Source: Affinirhizobium lemnae (lineage in GTDB: Bacteria > Pseudomonadota > Alphaproteobacteria > Rhizobiales > Rhizobiaceae). From it: a stretch of 64,000 nucleotides of DNA. Shown here in pieces: positions 18,625 to 26,973 of this stretch. Position numbers and translations under genes: made by a program. The first letter of the stretch is position 1, and each line of letters starts with the position of its first letter. Under the pieces are notes generated by a model, which saw only the letters and a list, made by a program, of their open reading frames with translations, was not told the DNA's origin and did not search any database. Where the stretch lies: contig NZ_JALJQZ010000002.1 in NCBI RefSeq assembly GCF_022968395.1, forward strand, positions 1-64,000. Direction: 5' to 3'.

Positions 18625-18638
18625 TTGATATGCGTCAA
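18625..18638 (+). promoter_or_regulatory. FNR/FixK-like box upstream of a small ORF
   Basis: TTGAT-ATGC-GTCAA matches the TTGAT-N4-ATCAA anaerobox in nine of ten positions. Its centre (18631.5) would be at -41.5 for a start site near 18673, about 29 bases before the small ORF at 18702, the usual class II activator geometry. The -10 region is poor, so this is a candidate only. Confidence 0.5.
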
Positions 18639-18701
18639 CATGGCCAATGTCGAAGGCTGATGTTTCGGGCTACTGGTCCGCGTACTCAATAGTGCAGAGA
18701 T

Positions 18702-18830
18702 ATGCGCATGCAATCCGCCTCTGTCTGGGATTGGTTCCCTTACGTCTTCTTTCCGTTCAAGATCCTCGTTCTTGGCATCGGCATGTTCTACGCCATCAAA
18801 TGGCACCACGATCAGGCGAAGAAGAAGTAA
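18702..18830 (+). CDS. Predicted 42-residue single-span membrane peptide
   Basis: Small open frame not long enough for routine gene lists. It encodes a 42-residue peptide: a short polar start with an aromatic patch (SVWDWFPYVFFPFK), one hydrophobic span (ILVLGIGMFYAI), and a positive tail ending KWHHDQAKKK, which fits an inner-membrane peptide with its C terminus in the cytoplasm. Starts at 18702 or the second Met at 18708; AGAG lies just upstream. It is 98 bases after the citrate synthase gene and has an FNR/FixK-like box in front. Small subunits of terminal oxidases have this architecture, but I do not recognise the family, so no function is assigned. Confidence 0.6.
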   Translation: MRMQSASVWDWFPYVFFPFKILVLGIGMFYAIKWHHDQAKKK

Positions 18831-18862
18831 TAGCAAGTTCTCGAGGGGTAATATGACCTGCG

Positions 18863-18970
18863 ATGGCTTGGGCGCTGTTGAAGGTCCATGTGCTGGAGCA
18901 AGAACAGACCTGCCGCCGCATTCGCCGGCAATCGCGTTATGTGGGCAGAGGGCGGACTGAAAGAGAGTAG
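18863..18970 (+). pseudogene. Remnant of a citrate synthase 3' end
   Basis: The frame from 18863 encodes 35 residues of which about 25 align with the C terminus of the citrate synthase ending at 18604: HVLEQEQTCRRIRRQSRYVGRG here against HVLEQEQTGRLIRPQSRYIGQR there. DNA identity is also high over roughly 75 bases. There is no upstream part of the enzyme, so this is the leftover of a tandem duplicate or of a deleted third gene. It is unlikely to be functional. Confidence 0.75.
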
Positions 18971-19067
18971 TCCATATGAGTTCTTCGCAATATGTGTCCT
19001 GATACTTCAAAGGGTATATGAAAGGTGTTAGAGGTGAACGGCTGCGGACGCATATCGTTCGTGTTGA

Positions 19068-19091
19068 ATGGTGATTTGAAGTGTTCACCAT
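19068..19091. promoter_or_regulatory. Inverted repeat before the Panacea cassette
   Basis: ATGGTGA (19068-19074) and TCACCAT (19085-19091) form a perfect seven-base dyad with a ten-base spacer, 48 bases before the first gene of the cassette. Autoregulated toxin-antitoxin operons usually have such operators; binding here is inferred. Confidence 0.45.
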
Positions 19092-19138
19092 GTACACCAT
19101 ATAAATCGATAAACTGCGATCTTGAACAGGAGGGTTAG

Positions 19139-19588
19139 ATGTACGACGCACGACAGATAGCCAACTGGTTCGTTGAACGGGCGAAACGCGATGGTCGGGT
19201 ATTGTCTATCATGCAGCTTCTAAAGCTGGTTTACATTTCTCATGGTTGGCATCTTGAAATGCGCAAGGCACCTTTAATCTATAATAAAATTGAAGCCTGG
19301 AAGTATGGGCCTGTAATACCCGATGTTTATAACGCCTTCCGCGTACAAGGTATTGATGCCGTTTCTGAGGTTGCTGTCCCGCAGGCACCGATTGCGCCTC
19401 ACGACGATAATCTGCTAGAGCAGATTTACAGAATTTATGGACATATGACCGCCATGAGGCTTTCAGATCTAACCCATGAGCCAAATGGTCCTTGGGACAT
19501 GTCAACAAGGCGATGGGGTTACTTCGCGCCGATCCCGAATGACCTCATTCAAGCTCATTACGAATTTAAACGGGCAAATCCCCGGTAA
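19139..19588 (+). CDS. Panacea-domain (DUF4065, SocA/GepA-like) protein, candidate antitoxin
   Basis: A 149-residue single-domain protein matching the Panacea/DUF4065 family: N-terminal DARQIANWFVERAKRDGR, then LSIMQLLKLVYISHGWHL, EAWKYGPVIPDVYNAF in the middle and PNGPWD near the end are the conserved blocks. Members include SocA of Caulobacter and many antitoxins that neutralise unrelated toxins, as well as phage-associated proteins. A good AGGAGGG ribosome site precedes the ATG. The stop overlaps the start of the next gene as TAATG, so translation is coupled. The gene is visibly richer in A and T than its neighbours, as expected for an acquired cassette. Confidence 0.85.
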   Translation: MYDARQIANWFVERAKRDGRVLSIMQLLKLVYISHGWHLEMRKAPLIYNKIEAWKYGPVIPDVYNAFRVQGIDAVSEVAVPQAPIAPHDDNLLEQIYRIYGHMTAMRLSDLTHEPNGPWDMSTRRWGYFAPIPNDLIQAHYEFKRANPR

Positions 19589-20043
19589 TGGCTAGCGACC
19601 TCCCTGTTGAATTGCCTGTCGATACTGCGCCAACTGATTCGCAAGAGTTGGTCGGGCTCAAAAAGCGTTTGAACGAGATAGAGTCCCGCTTAGAAGCGAC
19701 GTCCCTAGATGCCGATGCCCATCAACGCATTCTTGTAATTCGCGAGATCCGTCAGCGTATCTTGATGCGCTATATGGCAGTGTCGATAGCTATTCTTGTG
19801 ATTGTAGGTATGTCAGTTATGTCGTATCACGTCTTTAAGCAATTGCTTGTGGGTCCCGTCGTGTTCGTTCCGGGCCTAGTAATGGTGAGCCTATTTGTTG
19901 CTCCGCTTCTTTCGATAAGCGCTATAACAATCATGCTAATGATTGGTGCGTTTAGGCGTTTTAAAGATGAGGATATGGACAACGTGAATGTGCCAAGCTT
20001 GATGGCAGAGGCGATCAAAACCGTGGCTACTCCCTCGAACTGA
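19588..20043 (+). CDS. Two-span membrane protein with coiled coil, candidate toxin partner
   Basis: Unrecognised 151-residue protein. Residues 1-20 are acidic and disordered, residues about 22-60 form a likely coiled coil (LVGLKKRLNEIESRLEATS, then HQRILVIREIRQRILMRY), and two hydrophobic spans follow (MAVSIAILVIVGMSVMSY and FVPGLVMVSLFVAPLLSISA...). The tail is polar. It shares its first base with the last base of the Panacea gene stop codon. Small membrane proteins are among the toxins found with Panacea antitoxins, so a membrane-acting toxin is a reasonable guess. It could also be a neutral membrane partner. Confidence 0.6.
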   Translation: MASDLPVELPVDTAPTDSQELVGLKKRLNEIESRLEATSLDADAHQRILVIREIRQRILMRYMAVSIAILVIVGMSVMSYHVFKQLLVGPVVFVPGLVMVSLFVAPLLSISAITIMLMIGAFRRFKDEDMDNVNVPSLMAEAIKTVATPSN

Positions 20044-20073
20044 TTTATTGTATCGGCGTCCGCCCATGTCTTC

Positions 20074-20931
20074 TCACCCATTCGCCTGCCAATCCAGCCC
20101 GATATCGAGTGTCGGGGCGCTGTGGGTGATCCAGCCGACGGAGAGAAGATCGACGCCGCTTTCGGCAATGGCGCGGGCGGTGTGGGGTGTGATGCCGCCG
20201 GAGGCTTCGGTGAGTGCGCGGCCATCCACCAGCGCCACGGCTTGCGCAAGCTGCGCAGACGTCATGTTGTCGAGCAGCACGGCATCGACGCCTTCGTCCA
20301 GCACCTCACGCAGCTGATCGAGCGTATCCACCTCGATCTCGATCTTAACCATGTGGCCTGCGGCGGCCTTGGCGCTGTGGATCGCGGCTCTCACGCCGCC
20401 TGCAATGGCGATGTGATTGTCCTTGATGAGGATGGCGTCATAAAGCGCGAAGCGGTGGTTGATGCCGCCGCCCGCCCGCACGGCGTATTTTTCCAGCGCC
20501 CGCAGGCCCGGTGTCGTCTTGCGTGTGCAGGCAAGCTTTGCCTTGGTGCCCGAAATCGTATCGACGATGGAGCGCGTGACGCTCGCCACGCCGGAAAGAT
20601 GCCCCATGAAGTTCAGAGCCGTGCGCTCCGCCGTTAGAAGCGCATGGGATGAACCTTCGACGGTCGCAATCAGCGTGCCGGGTTCCAGCCGCTCACCGTC
20701 CTTTACATGGCTTAGCATGCGAATGGTGGGGTCGATGAGTTCGAAGGCGAGCGCTGCCACATCCACGCCCGCAAGGCACCCGGCCTGACGGGCGCGAAAT
20801 TCCAGCCGCGAGCGGTGGCCTGCCGGTACGACGGCGGCGGAGGTAATGTCACCCGCAGCGCCCAGATCTTCCTGAAGCGCCAGACGAACAGCCGGTTCGA
20901 ATACCGGGCGGGGCAGGGGGGCAAGCTGCAT
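20074..20931 (-). CDS. nadC: Nicotinate-nucleotide pyrophosphorylase (quinolinate phosphoribosyltransferase) NadC
   Basis: Converts quinolinate and PRPP to nicotinate mononucleotide, the third step of de novo NAD synthesis. Landmarks: [14 protein letters not shown] at the N terminus, [36 protein letters not shown] (substrate-binding Arg/Lys/His set), EIEVDTLDQ and VLLDNM, then a C-terminal [14 protein letters not shown]. 285 residues is the normal length. Last gene of nadA-nadB-nadC, 15 bases after nadB. It is convergent with the Panacea cassette. Confidence 0.95.
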   Translation of the reverse strand: MQLAPLPRPVFEPAVRLALQEDLGAAGDITSAAVVPAGHRSRLEFRARQAGCLAGVDVAALAFELIDPTIRMLSHVKDGERLEPGTLIATVEGSSHALLTAERTALNFMGHLSGVASVTRSIVDTISGTKAKLACTRKTTPGLRALEKYAVRAGGGINHRFALYDAILIKDNHIAIAGGVRAAIHSAKAAAGHMVKIEIEVDTLDQLREVLDEGVDAVLLDNMTSAQLAQAVALVDGRALTEASGGITPHTARAIAESGVDLLSVGWITHSAPTLDIGLDWQANG

Positions 20932-20946
20932 TGTGAAAACCTTGTC

Positions 20947-22482
20947 TCAGGCGGTGAGTGGTAGCGGTGCGTTTTCTAGCGTCCGCGTGCGTTCGATGAT
21001 TTCGGGCAGGGTGAGGAACTGGCGGGTTGGTTGGTCCGAGGTTTGCGGAAAATCCGTCCGCGCATGGGCACCACGCGATTCCCGCCGGTTGAGCGCGAAG
21101 GCGGCGATAGCAAGTGCAACAAGCGCAGCATCCGAACCCTGTGCCAGCGCCAGTGGCCGGAGCTGGTGGAGCGCCTGCTTCAATCCCGTCTCATGCCGCA
21201 GCACGCCGAGGCTGCGCGAGACCAATCCGCGAAGATTTGCATCGGGTGGTGCCACGCGCCGGGCCTCCAGCGGTTCCAGATAGGCCGGTGCCGGATGCGG
21301 CGGGGTGCGGGCGATGTCTCCTGCCGCTACAAGTCCCATCACCGTTGCTTCCAGCAGCGAGTTGCTGGCCAGCCTGTTTGCGCCATGCAGGCCGGTTGCC
21401 GCCACTTCGCCCACGGCCCACAGACCTTCCACGCTGGTGCGTCCGGCGAGATCGGTTGCCACGCCACCCATGTGGTAGTGAACAGCGGGGCGGACGGGGA
21501 TTGCCTCCCGTGCAGGATTGATACCGGCCTCATGGCAGAGGGCTGTAATGCCGGGGAAACGGGCCGCGAAGCGATTTCCCAGGGCTGGCCGCGCATCGAG
21601 AAACACGCGCCCGCCACGGGCAATTTCCGCGCTGATGGCACGCGCCACCACGTCGCGCGGGGCAAGTTCAGCACCCGGCACGTCGGCCATGAAGCGCTCG
21701 CCCCGTTCGTTGCGCAGTTCCGCACCTTCGCCGCGCACCGCCTCGCTGATGAGAGCAAGCGGCGTGCGCGGGCTGGCAAGTGCGGTGGGGTGGAACTGAA
21801 CGAATTCCATATCGGCAAGCGTGGCACCGGCGCGCGCGGCAAGCGCAATGCCCTGGCCAAAATTGCCGGTTGGATTGGTCGTTGCCTCGTAAAGCCCGCC
21901 AATGCCGCCGGTTGCCAGCACCACGGTGCTGCCGAGGAGCGTTTCGGTTGAACCGCCAGCGGAAATTTCCACGCCCACAACCCGGCCTTCCGCCACCAGC
22001 AGGCGCTGCGCTTGCGCTCCTGTCATCACGGTTATGGAAGGCGTATCCAGCACCTGTCGGATCAAGGCATTGACGACGGAAGCTCCGGAGGCATCGCCGC
22101 TGGCATGCACAATACGACGACGGCAATGGGCGGCTTCGAGCCCGAGCGAGAATTCGCCATCTGACGTTCTGTCGAATTGCACCCCCTGACGTTCCAGCCA
22201 GTGGATGGCATCGGCAGCACGGGTGAGAATGAAGCGTGCCGCCTCTTCGTCCACCAAACCATCGCCAGCGGCCAGCGTATCAGAGAGATGAAGCTCTGCG
22301 CTGTCATCAGGGCCGACGGCTGCGGCAATGCCCCCTTGCGCCCAGGCGCTGGAGGTCTGCTGCCCAAGACCTGCCTTGGTGATCAGCAGAACCTTGCGCG
22401 GTGCCATTGCCAGGGCTGTCGTCAGGCCCGCAATGCCGCTGCCAACGACGATGACCGGAAGGTCTGGGCTTTGCGTGCTCAT
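20947..22482 (-). CDS. nadB: L-aspartate oxidase NadB
   Basis: FAD enzyme that oxidises aspartate to iminoaspartate, passed to NadA. The N-terminal FAD site is [15 protein letters not shown], followed by [12 protein letters not shown], the flavoprotein family signature around [31 protein letters not shown] and [25 protein letters not shown]. The C-terminal helical domain of fumarate-reductase-like flavoproteins is present but short for 511 residues. Its start overlaps the nadA stop by four bases. Confidence 0.95.
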   Translation of the reverse strand: MSTQSPDLPVIVVGSGIAGLTTALAMAPRKVLLITKAGLGQQTSSAWAQGGIAAAVGPDDSAELHLSDTLAAGDGLVDEEAARFILTRAADAIHWLERQGVQFDRTSDGEFSLGLEAAHCRRRIVHASGDASGASVVNALIRQVLDTPSITVMTGAQAQRLLVAEGRVVGVEISAGGSTETLLGSTVVLATGGIGGLYEATTNPTGNFGQGIALAARAGATLADMEFVQFHPTALASPRTPLALISEAVRGEGAELRNERGERFMADVPGAELAPRDVVARAISAEIARGGRVFLDARPALGNRFAARFPGITALCHEAGINPAREAIPVRPAVHYHMGGVATDLAGRTSVEGLWAVGEVAATGLHGANRLASNSLLEATVMGLVAAGDIARTPPHPAPAYLEPLEARRVAPPDANLRGLVSRSLGVLRHETGLKQALHQLRPLALAQGSDAALVALAIAAFALNRRESRGAHARTDFPQTSDQPTRQFLTLPEIIERTRTLENAPLPLTA

Positions 22483-23453
22483 TTCACGGCCAGCATACGC
22501 TCGACCGCAAGGCGCGCCTTGTCCGCGACCGCCGGGTCCACGGTCACCTCATGCGTGCCGGTTTCCAGCGCCTCGCGAATATTGGCAAGCGTGATGCGCT
22601 TCATGTGCGGGCAGAGATTGCAGGGGCGTATGAATTCCACATCCGGGTTGTTGGCCGCCACATTGTCGCTCATGGAGCATTCGGTCAGAAGTACCACGCG
22701 CGGCGGCTTCTCTTTGGCGATATAATCGGACATCACAGCGGTCGATCCGGCAAAATCCGCTTCCAGCACCACCTCTGGCGGACATTCCGGGTGGGCAAGC
22801 ACGATAACGCCCGGATGCGCCTCGCGCAGGTCGCGAATATCTTGCGGCGTGAAAAGCTGGTGAACCTCGCAGTGGCCCTTCCAGGCAATCAGTTCGACAT
22901 GGGTTTGTCGGGCCACGTTCTGCGCCAGATATTCATCCGGCAACATCAGGACTTTCGGAACGCCGAGTGATTCCACCACTTCCTTGGCATTGCCGGAGGT
23001 GCAGCAGATATCGGAAGCGGCTTTTACGGCAGCCGATGTGTTCACATAGGTCACGACGGGAACGCCCGGATGTGCCTGTCGCAAAAGGGCGATATCTTCC
23101 GGCTTGATGGAATCGGCCAGCGAACAGCCAGCCCGCATATCCGGGATCAGAACAGTCTTCGACGGGTTCAGCAGCTTGGCGGTTTCCGCCATGAAATGCA
23201 CGCCCGCCAGAACGATGATATCGGCATCGACGTCCATGGCCTTGCGGGCCAGCGCCAGACTATCGCCTACGATATCTGCCACGCCGTGGAAGATTTCGGG
23301 CGTCTGATAGTTGTGCGCCAGAATGACCGCGTTCTTCGTGCGTTTCAATTCAAGGATGGCTCCAACGTCGGCCTCATGCGCCATCCATTCGGCCTTGGGC
23401 ATGATCCGGCTGACCCGCTCATACAGCGTAGAAACGGAAACGGGAGAATTCAT
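22479..23453 (-). CDS. nadA: Quinolinate synthase NadA
   Basis: Iron-sulfur enzyme that condenses iminoaspartate with dihydroxyacetone phosphate to give quinolinate. Family text: [13 protein letters not shown] near the N terminus, [17 protein letters not shown], and three cysteine sites for the [4Fe-4S] cluster in [19 protein letters not shown] and [12 protein letters not shown]. Length 324 is normal. AGGAGG lies just upstream of the ATG. First structural gene after nadQ; its promoter region holds two operator-like palindromes. Confidence 0.95.
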   Translation of the reverse strand: MNSPVSVSTLYERVSRIMPKAEWMAHEADVGAILELKRTKNAVILAHNYQTPEIFHGVADIVGDSLALARKAMDVDADIIVLAGVHFMAETAKLLNPSKTVLIPDMRAGCSLADSIKPEDIALLRQAHPGVPVVTYVNTSAAVKAASDICCTSGNAKEVVESLGVPKVLMLPDEYLAQNVARQTHVELIAWKGHCEVHQLFTPQDIRDLREAHPGVIVLAHPECPPEVVLEADFAGSTAVMSDYIAKEKPPRVVLLTECSMSDNVAANNPDVEFIRPCNLCPHMKRITLANIREALETGTHEVTVDPAVADKARLAVERMLAVK

Positions 23454-23465
23454 CGCGACCTCCTT

Positions 23466-23484
23466 TATACTCGACTTGAGTATA
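23466..23484. promoter_or_regulatory. NadQ-type operator 1, overlapping the nadA -10
   Basis: TATACTC-GACTT-GAGTATA is a perfect seven-base dyad with a five-base spacer. It overlaps the best -10 candidate on the minus strand (TATACT) and ends 12 bases before the nadA ATG. Position beside nadQ and symmetry make it a likely repressor site. Confidence 0.7.
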
Positions 23485-23499
23485 TCGCGGGCGCAGAGA

Positions 23500-23518
23500 T
23501 ATTCTCATTTGGAGTTTA
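23500..23518. promoter_or_regulatory. NadQ-type operator 2, overlapping the nadA -35
   Basis: TATTCTC-ATTTG-GAGTTTA repeats the layout of operator 1 with mismatches; centres are 34 bases apart, close to three helical turns, so both lie on one face of the DNA. It covers the region where the -35 hexamer must be and ends at the nadQ stop codon. Confidence 0.55.
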
Positions 23519-23520
23519 TG

Positions 23521-24453
23521 TCAATTGCGGGAGATGGGAAGTTTCGAGCCGGAAAAAGCACGCTCTTCCAGAACCGCATGGCGGTAGCGGAAAAGCTTGG
23601 CAGGGCGTCCACCGGTCTCGCTGGTTACGTCACCGGTTTCCTCTATGAGGTCTTGCGAATCGATCAGGCGGCGGAAGTTTGGTTTATGCAGGGTAAGGCC
23701 CGCCAAGGCCTCCACGGTGCGCTGTAATTGCAGCAGAGTGAAGCTTTCCGGCATGAGTTCAAAGACAACGGGGCGATATTTGATCTTGGCACGCAGACGG
23801 GCAATGCCGGTGGCGAGAATGCGACGATGATCGGCAAACATGGACCGGCCGGTTGCAACGAATTCTTCGCCGCCTGATTCGGCAACCACCCCCGCCTCAT
23901 ACATCAGCTCGTAGCGTTGAAGCGTCAGGTCTTCGTTCCAGGCGGCGCCGTGCAGCCCGAAGGCAAATTCAATACGGCGGCGGCGATGGTCTCGGCGGGA
24001 GGTGTCCCGTTCCGCCCAGCGTTGCAGATGTTCCGCGATTGCTTGCAGGGAATCAGGTGCGCCCTTGCGGTGGTCTTCCCATGGAAAATACTCATACCAG
24101 CCGTGCCAGCCCGGTTTTCCGGCACCGGGCGCTGCCTGTTCGCGCACAAGGCCCAGATAGCTGATGGAAATGGTGCGCGAGTAGCCCGTGTCCTGGGTGC
24201 GGTCACGGTCTGCAAAGGTATAGAGCTGTTCGAGATAGCCAACGGGATGGCCCGTCTGGTCGCCCACCCATTCGCGAAGTCCTGCCTGAAGGCTGCGATG
24301 TGCAAGCTCAAACGGACCGGAGGGCAGGGCGTCACCAGACCGAATCGTCATCACGCGCGGCTCATCACCAGTGACGGCGGCAAGCACGGCAATCAGCTCG
24401 GCATGGGCAAGTCCGGTCGGCACGAAAAACCTCAAGGCAAAATGAACCGTCAT
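23521..24453 (-). CDS. nadQ: NadQ-type transcriptional regulator of NAD synthesis
   Basis: A 310-residue regulator with an N-terminal Nudix-like sensor region (LRFFVPTGLAHAELIAVLAAV, then PVGYLEQLYTFADRDR and TISISYLGLV) and a C-terminal winged helix (FTLLQLQRTVEALAGLTLHKPNFRRLIDSQDLIEETG, then GRPAKLFRYR), the layout of the NrtR/NadQ group. Alphaproteobacterial NadQ proteins are predicted to repress nadABC. The gene is directly upstream of nadA on the same strand, with two palindromes between them. The symbol is given from domain layout and context, not from a database search. Confidence 0.78.
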   Translation of the reverse strand: MTVHFALRFFVPTGLAHAELIAVLAAVTGDEPRVMTIRSGDALPSGPFELAHRSLQAGLREWVGDQTGHPVGYLEQLYTFADRDRTQDTGYSRTISISYLGLVREQAAPGAGKPGWHGWYEYFPWEDHRKGAPDSLQAIAEHLQRWAERDTSRRDHRRRRIEFAFGLHGAAWNEDLTLQRYELMYEAGVVAESGGEEFVATGRSMFADHRRILATGIARLRAKIKYRPVVFELMPESFTLLQLQRTVEALAGLTLHKPNFRRLIDSQDLIEETGDVTSETGGRPAKLFRYRHAVLEERAFSGSKLPISRN

Positions 24454-24499
24454 TCAACGGCAGTCGTCATCTTGGGTCAGAAGAGAGCTTACGTTGATT

Positions 24500-24765
24500 A
24501 GGGTGAGGACCTCATCATATTTTTGAAATGGCGCGATGAACGGCAAAGATATGCAAGGAGAAGCACGCATGGATGGGTTCCAGACCCATTCAAGGGCTTC
24601 GACACAGCAGATCGAAGCCGTTCACGCGTTCTTCGAATGTGGGCGATCCGGCGATCTACATCGTTGAAAAGCCTCGCCGATACTTTAGTATCGCCTGCGT
24701 TTTTCGCCTCGTATCTCATCCGGATCGCCTCACACCATTTCAACAAGATGATGGGGTCCTCACCC
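24500..24765. mobile_element. MITE-like palindromic element with TA flanks
   Basis: Terminal inverted repeats of about 31 bases (left arm from 24500, GGGTGAGGACC...; right arm to 24765, ...GGTCCTCACCC) differ at only a few positions, and a weaker match continues inward, with another dyad near 24665-24690 (CGATACTTTAGTATCG). TA lies immediately outside each end (24498-24499 and 24766-24767), the target duplication of IS630/mariner-type transposition. No transposase is inside. An 82-codon minus-strand frame (24498-24746) fills the element but spans the repeats, so I do not call it a gene. Confidence 0.65.
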
Positions 24766-24850
24766 TACAGGTTCAGCAGTTTGGAGCAAATAGCAAAGTC
24801 CCCGCTCAGGCGGAGGTCCAATTCAATCTTATTTTAACCTATGAGAGGAT

Positions 24851-24925
24851 TGGAGCGGGCGAAGGGATTCGAACCCTCGACCCCAACCTTGGCAAGGTTG
24901 TGCTCTACCCCTGAGCTACACCCGC
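24851..24925 (-). tRNA. tRNA-Gly (anticodon GCC)
   Basis: On the minus strand the cloverleaf reads acceptor GCGGGTG / CGCCCGC, D-arm GCTCAGGGGTAGAGC, anticodon arm CAACCTTGCCAAGGTTG with GCC in the loop, T-arm with GGTTCGAATCC, discriminator T and an encoded CCA. 75 bases in all. Confidence 0.96.
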
Positions 24926-25316
24926 TCACCAATTCAACAGCCTGGGGTAGATCGCTAGGCCGTTGGTCGCTGTCTTGCGGCGACGAGGGCTATATGGCCT
25001 AACTGCTTTTTGAATGCAACAGGGAAATGACATCGAGGCGTGATTTTTTGTTTTTTTCTTCTAAGAAATTGAAACTAATGAATATTTTTCGCATCAATCG
25101 GGCTGGTGCTTTTATGAAGTCACCAAATCAAGGTTTGGCCGCTCTGAGACGGTTCTCGAAGATCGTAAACTTCCTTCCTGCGATTTTGCCGGTTTGGCGC
25201 CTGTCATATGACACTTCTCCTGATGGCGTCGTCAGCGAGATGTTCTATAGTCCGGCGCAAAGCGGCAGGTTCTTCCTGCCCACGACACCCTTGAATGAGT
25301 TCGGATTGCATTTGTC
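24926..25316. other. Intergenic region before the ProX-like gene
   Basis: This 391-base stretch is AT-richer than its flanks. A 97-codon plus-strand frame (25027-25320) overlaps the next start as ATGA, but it resembles nothing I know and has no well-spaced ribosome site, so I leave it uncalled. A short inverted pair, GCGGCAGG/CTTCCTGCC, lies near 25262-25281. No other clear signal is seen. Confidence 0.4.
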
Positions 25317-25841
25317 ATGATCACGCCTTCCCCGACCGCCGACCATCCCAAGACCGCCGAGCAGCTTTTCGCCTTTCTGGATGAGCTTGGCATTCAGCAC
25401 AGCACCAAGAACCATCCGCCGGTTTTCACCGTCGCCGAGTCGGAAAGTCTGCGCGATGAGATCCCGGGTGGGCATACGAAGAACCTGTTCGTGAAGGACA
25501 AGAAGGACCAGTTCTTCGTCGTCACAGTGGAAGAGCGTGCGACGGTGGATCTGAAGCAGATTCACAAGATTATCGGCGCTTCCAGCCGCGTGTCCTTCGG
25601 CAGCCCGGAAAAGATGCTGGAATATCTGGGCGTAGTGCCGGGGTCGGTCACCGTGTTCGGCGCCATCAACGATACGCAAAACAAGGTTACATTCGTGCTG
25701 GATGAGGGCTTGATGCAGTACGACATCATCAACGGCCACCCTCTGCGCAATGACGCGACGACCTCGATCGGGCGGGACGACCTCATTTGCTTCTTGAAGG
25801 CGACGGGTCACGATCCGCTTGTCTTGAAAGTCGCGGACTGA
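25317..25841 (+). CDS. ProX/YbaK-type prolyl-tRNA editing protein
   Basis: Stand-alone editing domain of the INS/YbaK superfamily, 174 residues, that removes a wrong amino acid (typically alanine) from tRNA-Pro. Family text: AEQLFAFLDELGI, HPPVFTVAES, GGHTKNLFVKDKKDQFFVVTV with the conserved catalytic-region Lys, VSFGSPEKMLEYLGVVPGSVTVFGAINDT and GRDDLICFLKATGH. It acts in the cytoplasm. It is followed by a 55-base gap and the thioredoxin/TPR gene on the same strand. Confidence 0.88.
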   Translation: MITPSPTADHPKTAEQLFAFLDELGIQHSTKNHPPVFTVAESESLRDEIPGGHTKNLFVKDKKDQFFVVTVEERATVDLKQIHKIIGASSRVSFGSPEKMLEYLGVVPGSVTVFGAINDTQNKVTFVLDEGLMQYDIINGHPLRNDATTSIGRDDLICFLKATGHDPLVLKVAD

Positions 25842-25896
25842 CATACGATCTGTTCAAGCACAAGTCGCATGACACTTACCGTCTGGGGAGACATTC

Positions 25897-26880
25897 ATGA
25901 GCGGTCCGAACAATCCGTATAGCAATGGCTATGGCAGCCAGATGACCGGAACGATGAGTTTTGGATCTTCCCCGGCGGCAACGCCTGCCGGTTCTGCTGC
26001 CGGCGGCTTCGTCAAGGATACGACGACGGCAGGCTTCACCAAGGACGTGCTGGAAGAATCCCGTCGTCAGCCAGTGCTGGTTGATTTCTGGGCGCCCTGG
26101 TGCGGTCCTTGCAAGCAGCTCGCGCCTGCGCTCGAGAAGGTGGTCAACGAAGCGCAGGGCCGGGTCAAGCTGGTCAAGCTCAATATCGATGATCACCCGT
26201 CCATTCCCGGTCAGTTGGGCATTCAGTCCATCCCGGCGGTCATCGCCTTCGTGAACGGTCGTCCGATGGATGGCTTCATGGGTGCCATTCCCGAAAGCCA
26301 GATCCGCCAGTTCATCGACAAGATCGGCGGTCCCGCCGGCGCGGATGAGGCTGCAGAAATCGAATCCGTCCTGGAAGAGGCGAAGGGGCTTCTCACTTCT
26401 GGCGATACGGATGGTGCGGCCCAGCTTTACGCGGCGGTTCTGCAGGCGGATCCGGAAAACGGCAAAGCAGTTGCCGGCATGATCGAGTGCCTTCTCAACC
26501 TTGGCCAGACGGAACGGGCGCAGCAAATGCTGGATTCGCTGCCGGAAGACATTTCCAAGCAGCCGGAGGTGCAGGCTGTTTCGCTGAAGCTCAACCAGAT
26601 TGCCGAAGCCCGTAAGCTGGGTGATCCACAGGCGCTGGAGCATGAGCTGTCACTCAATCCGGATCATCACGAATCGCGCATGAAGCTTGCGAAGATCCTC
26701 AACGTCCAAGGTGATCGCAACGAAGCCGCCGAGCACCTGTTCTACATCATGCGTAAGGATCGTGCCTTTGATGATGACGGCGCGCGCCGCCAGTTGCTGG
26801 AATTCTTCGAAGCCTGGGGTGTCAAGGATCCGGCGACGATTGCGGCCCGGCGCAAGCTTTCGTCCATCCTGTTTTCCTGA
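25897..26880 (+). CDS. Thioredoxin-TPR protein (CnoX/YbbN-like co-chaperone)
   Basis: Cytoplasmic protein of 327 residues: a Gly/Ser-rich N-terminal extension (about 45 residues), a thioredoxin domain with active site WAPWCGPCKQL, and a C-terminal helical region of TPR-like repeats (GDTDGAAQLYAAVLQADPENGKA, HLFYIMRKDR). E. coli CnoX has lost the full redox motif; this one keeps both cysteines, so it should be redox-active as well as a holdase. The family protects clients and hands them to GroEL or DnaK. The LON-domain gene follows, which also fits protein quality control. Confidence 0.9.
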   Translation: MSGPNNPYSNGYGSQMTGTMSFGSSPAATPAGSAAGGFVKDTTTAGFTKDVLEESRRQPVLVDFWAPWCGPCKQLAPALEKVVNEAQGRVKLVKLNIDDHPSIPGQLGIQSIPAVIAFVNGRPMDGFMGAIPESQIRQFIDKIGGPAGADEAAEIESVLEEAKGLLTSGDTDGAAQLYAAVLQADPENGKAVAGMIECLLNLGQTERAQQMLDSLPEDISKQPEVQAVSLKLNQIAEARKLGDPQALEHELSLNPDHHESRMKLAKILNVQGDRNEAAEHLFYIMRKDRAFDDDGARRQLLEFFEAWGVKDPATIAARRKLSSILFS

Positions 26881-26973
26881 TCGGCTTCGATATCGGCACA
26901 AAGCCTTGTGAAAGCAGGCTTGGCGCCCCAGATAGGGTGTGGAATTTATTCGGTTCTGGAGGAAGATGGGCTC

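Noticed and set aside
24498..24746. 82-codon minus-strand open frame
   Set aside because: It spans both terminal repeats of the palindromic element and resembles no protein I know; the frame is better explained by the repeat itself.
25027..25320. 97-codon plus-strand frame overlapping the ProX-like gene start
   Set aside because: No recognisable domain, ribosome site badly spaced, and its last part lies in the likely promoter of the next gene. The ATGA overlap is suggestive but not enough.
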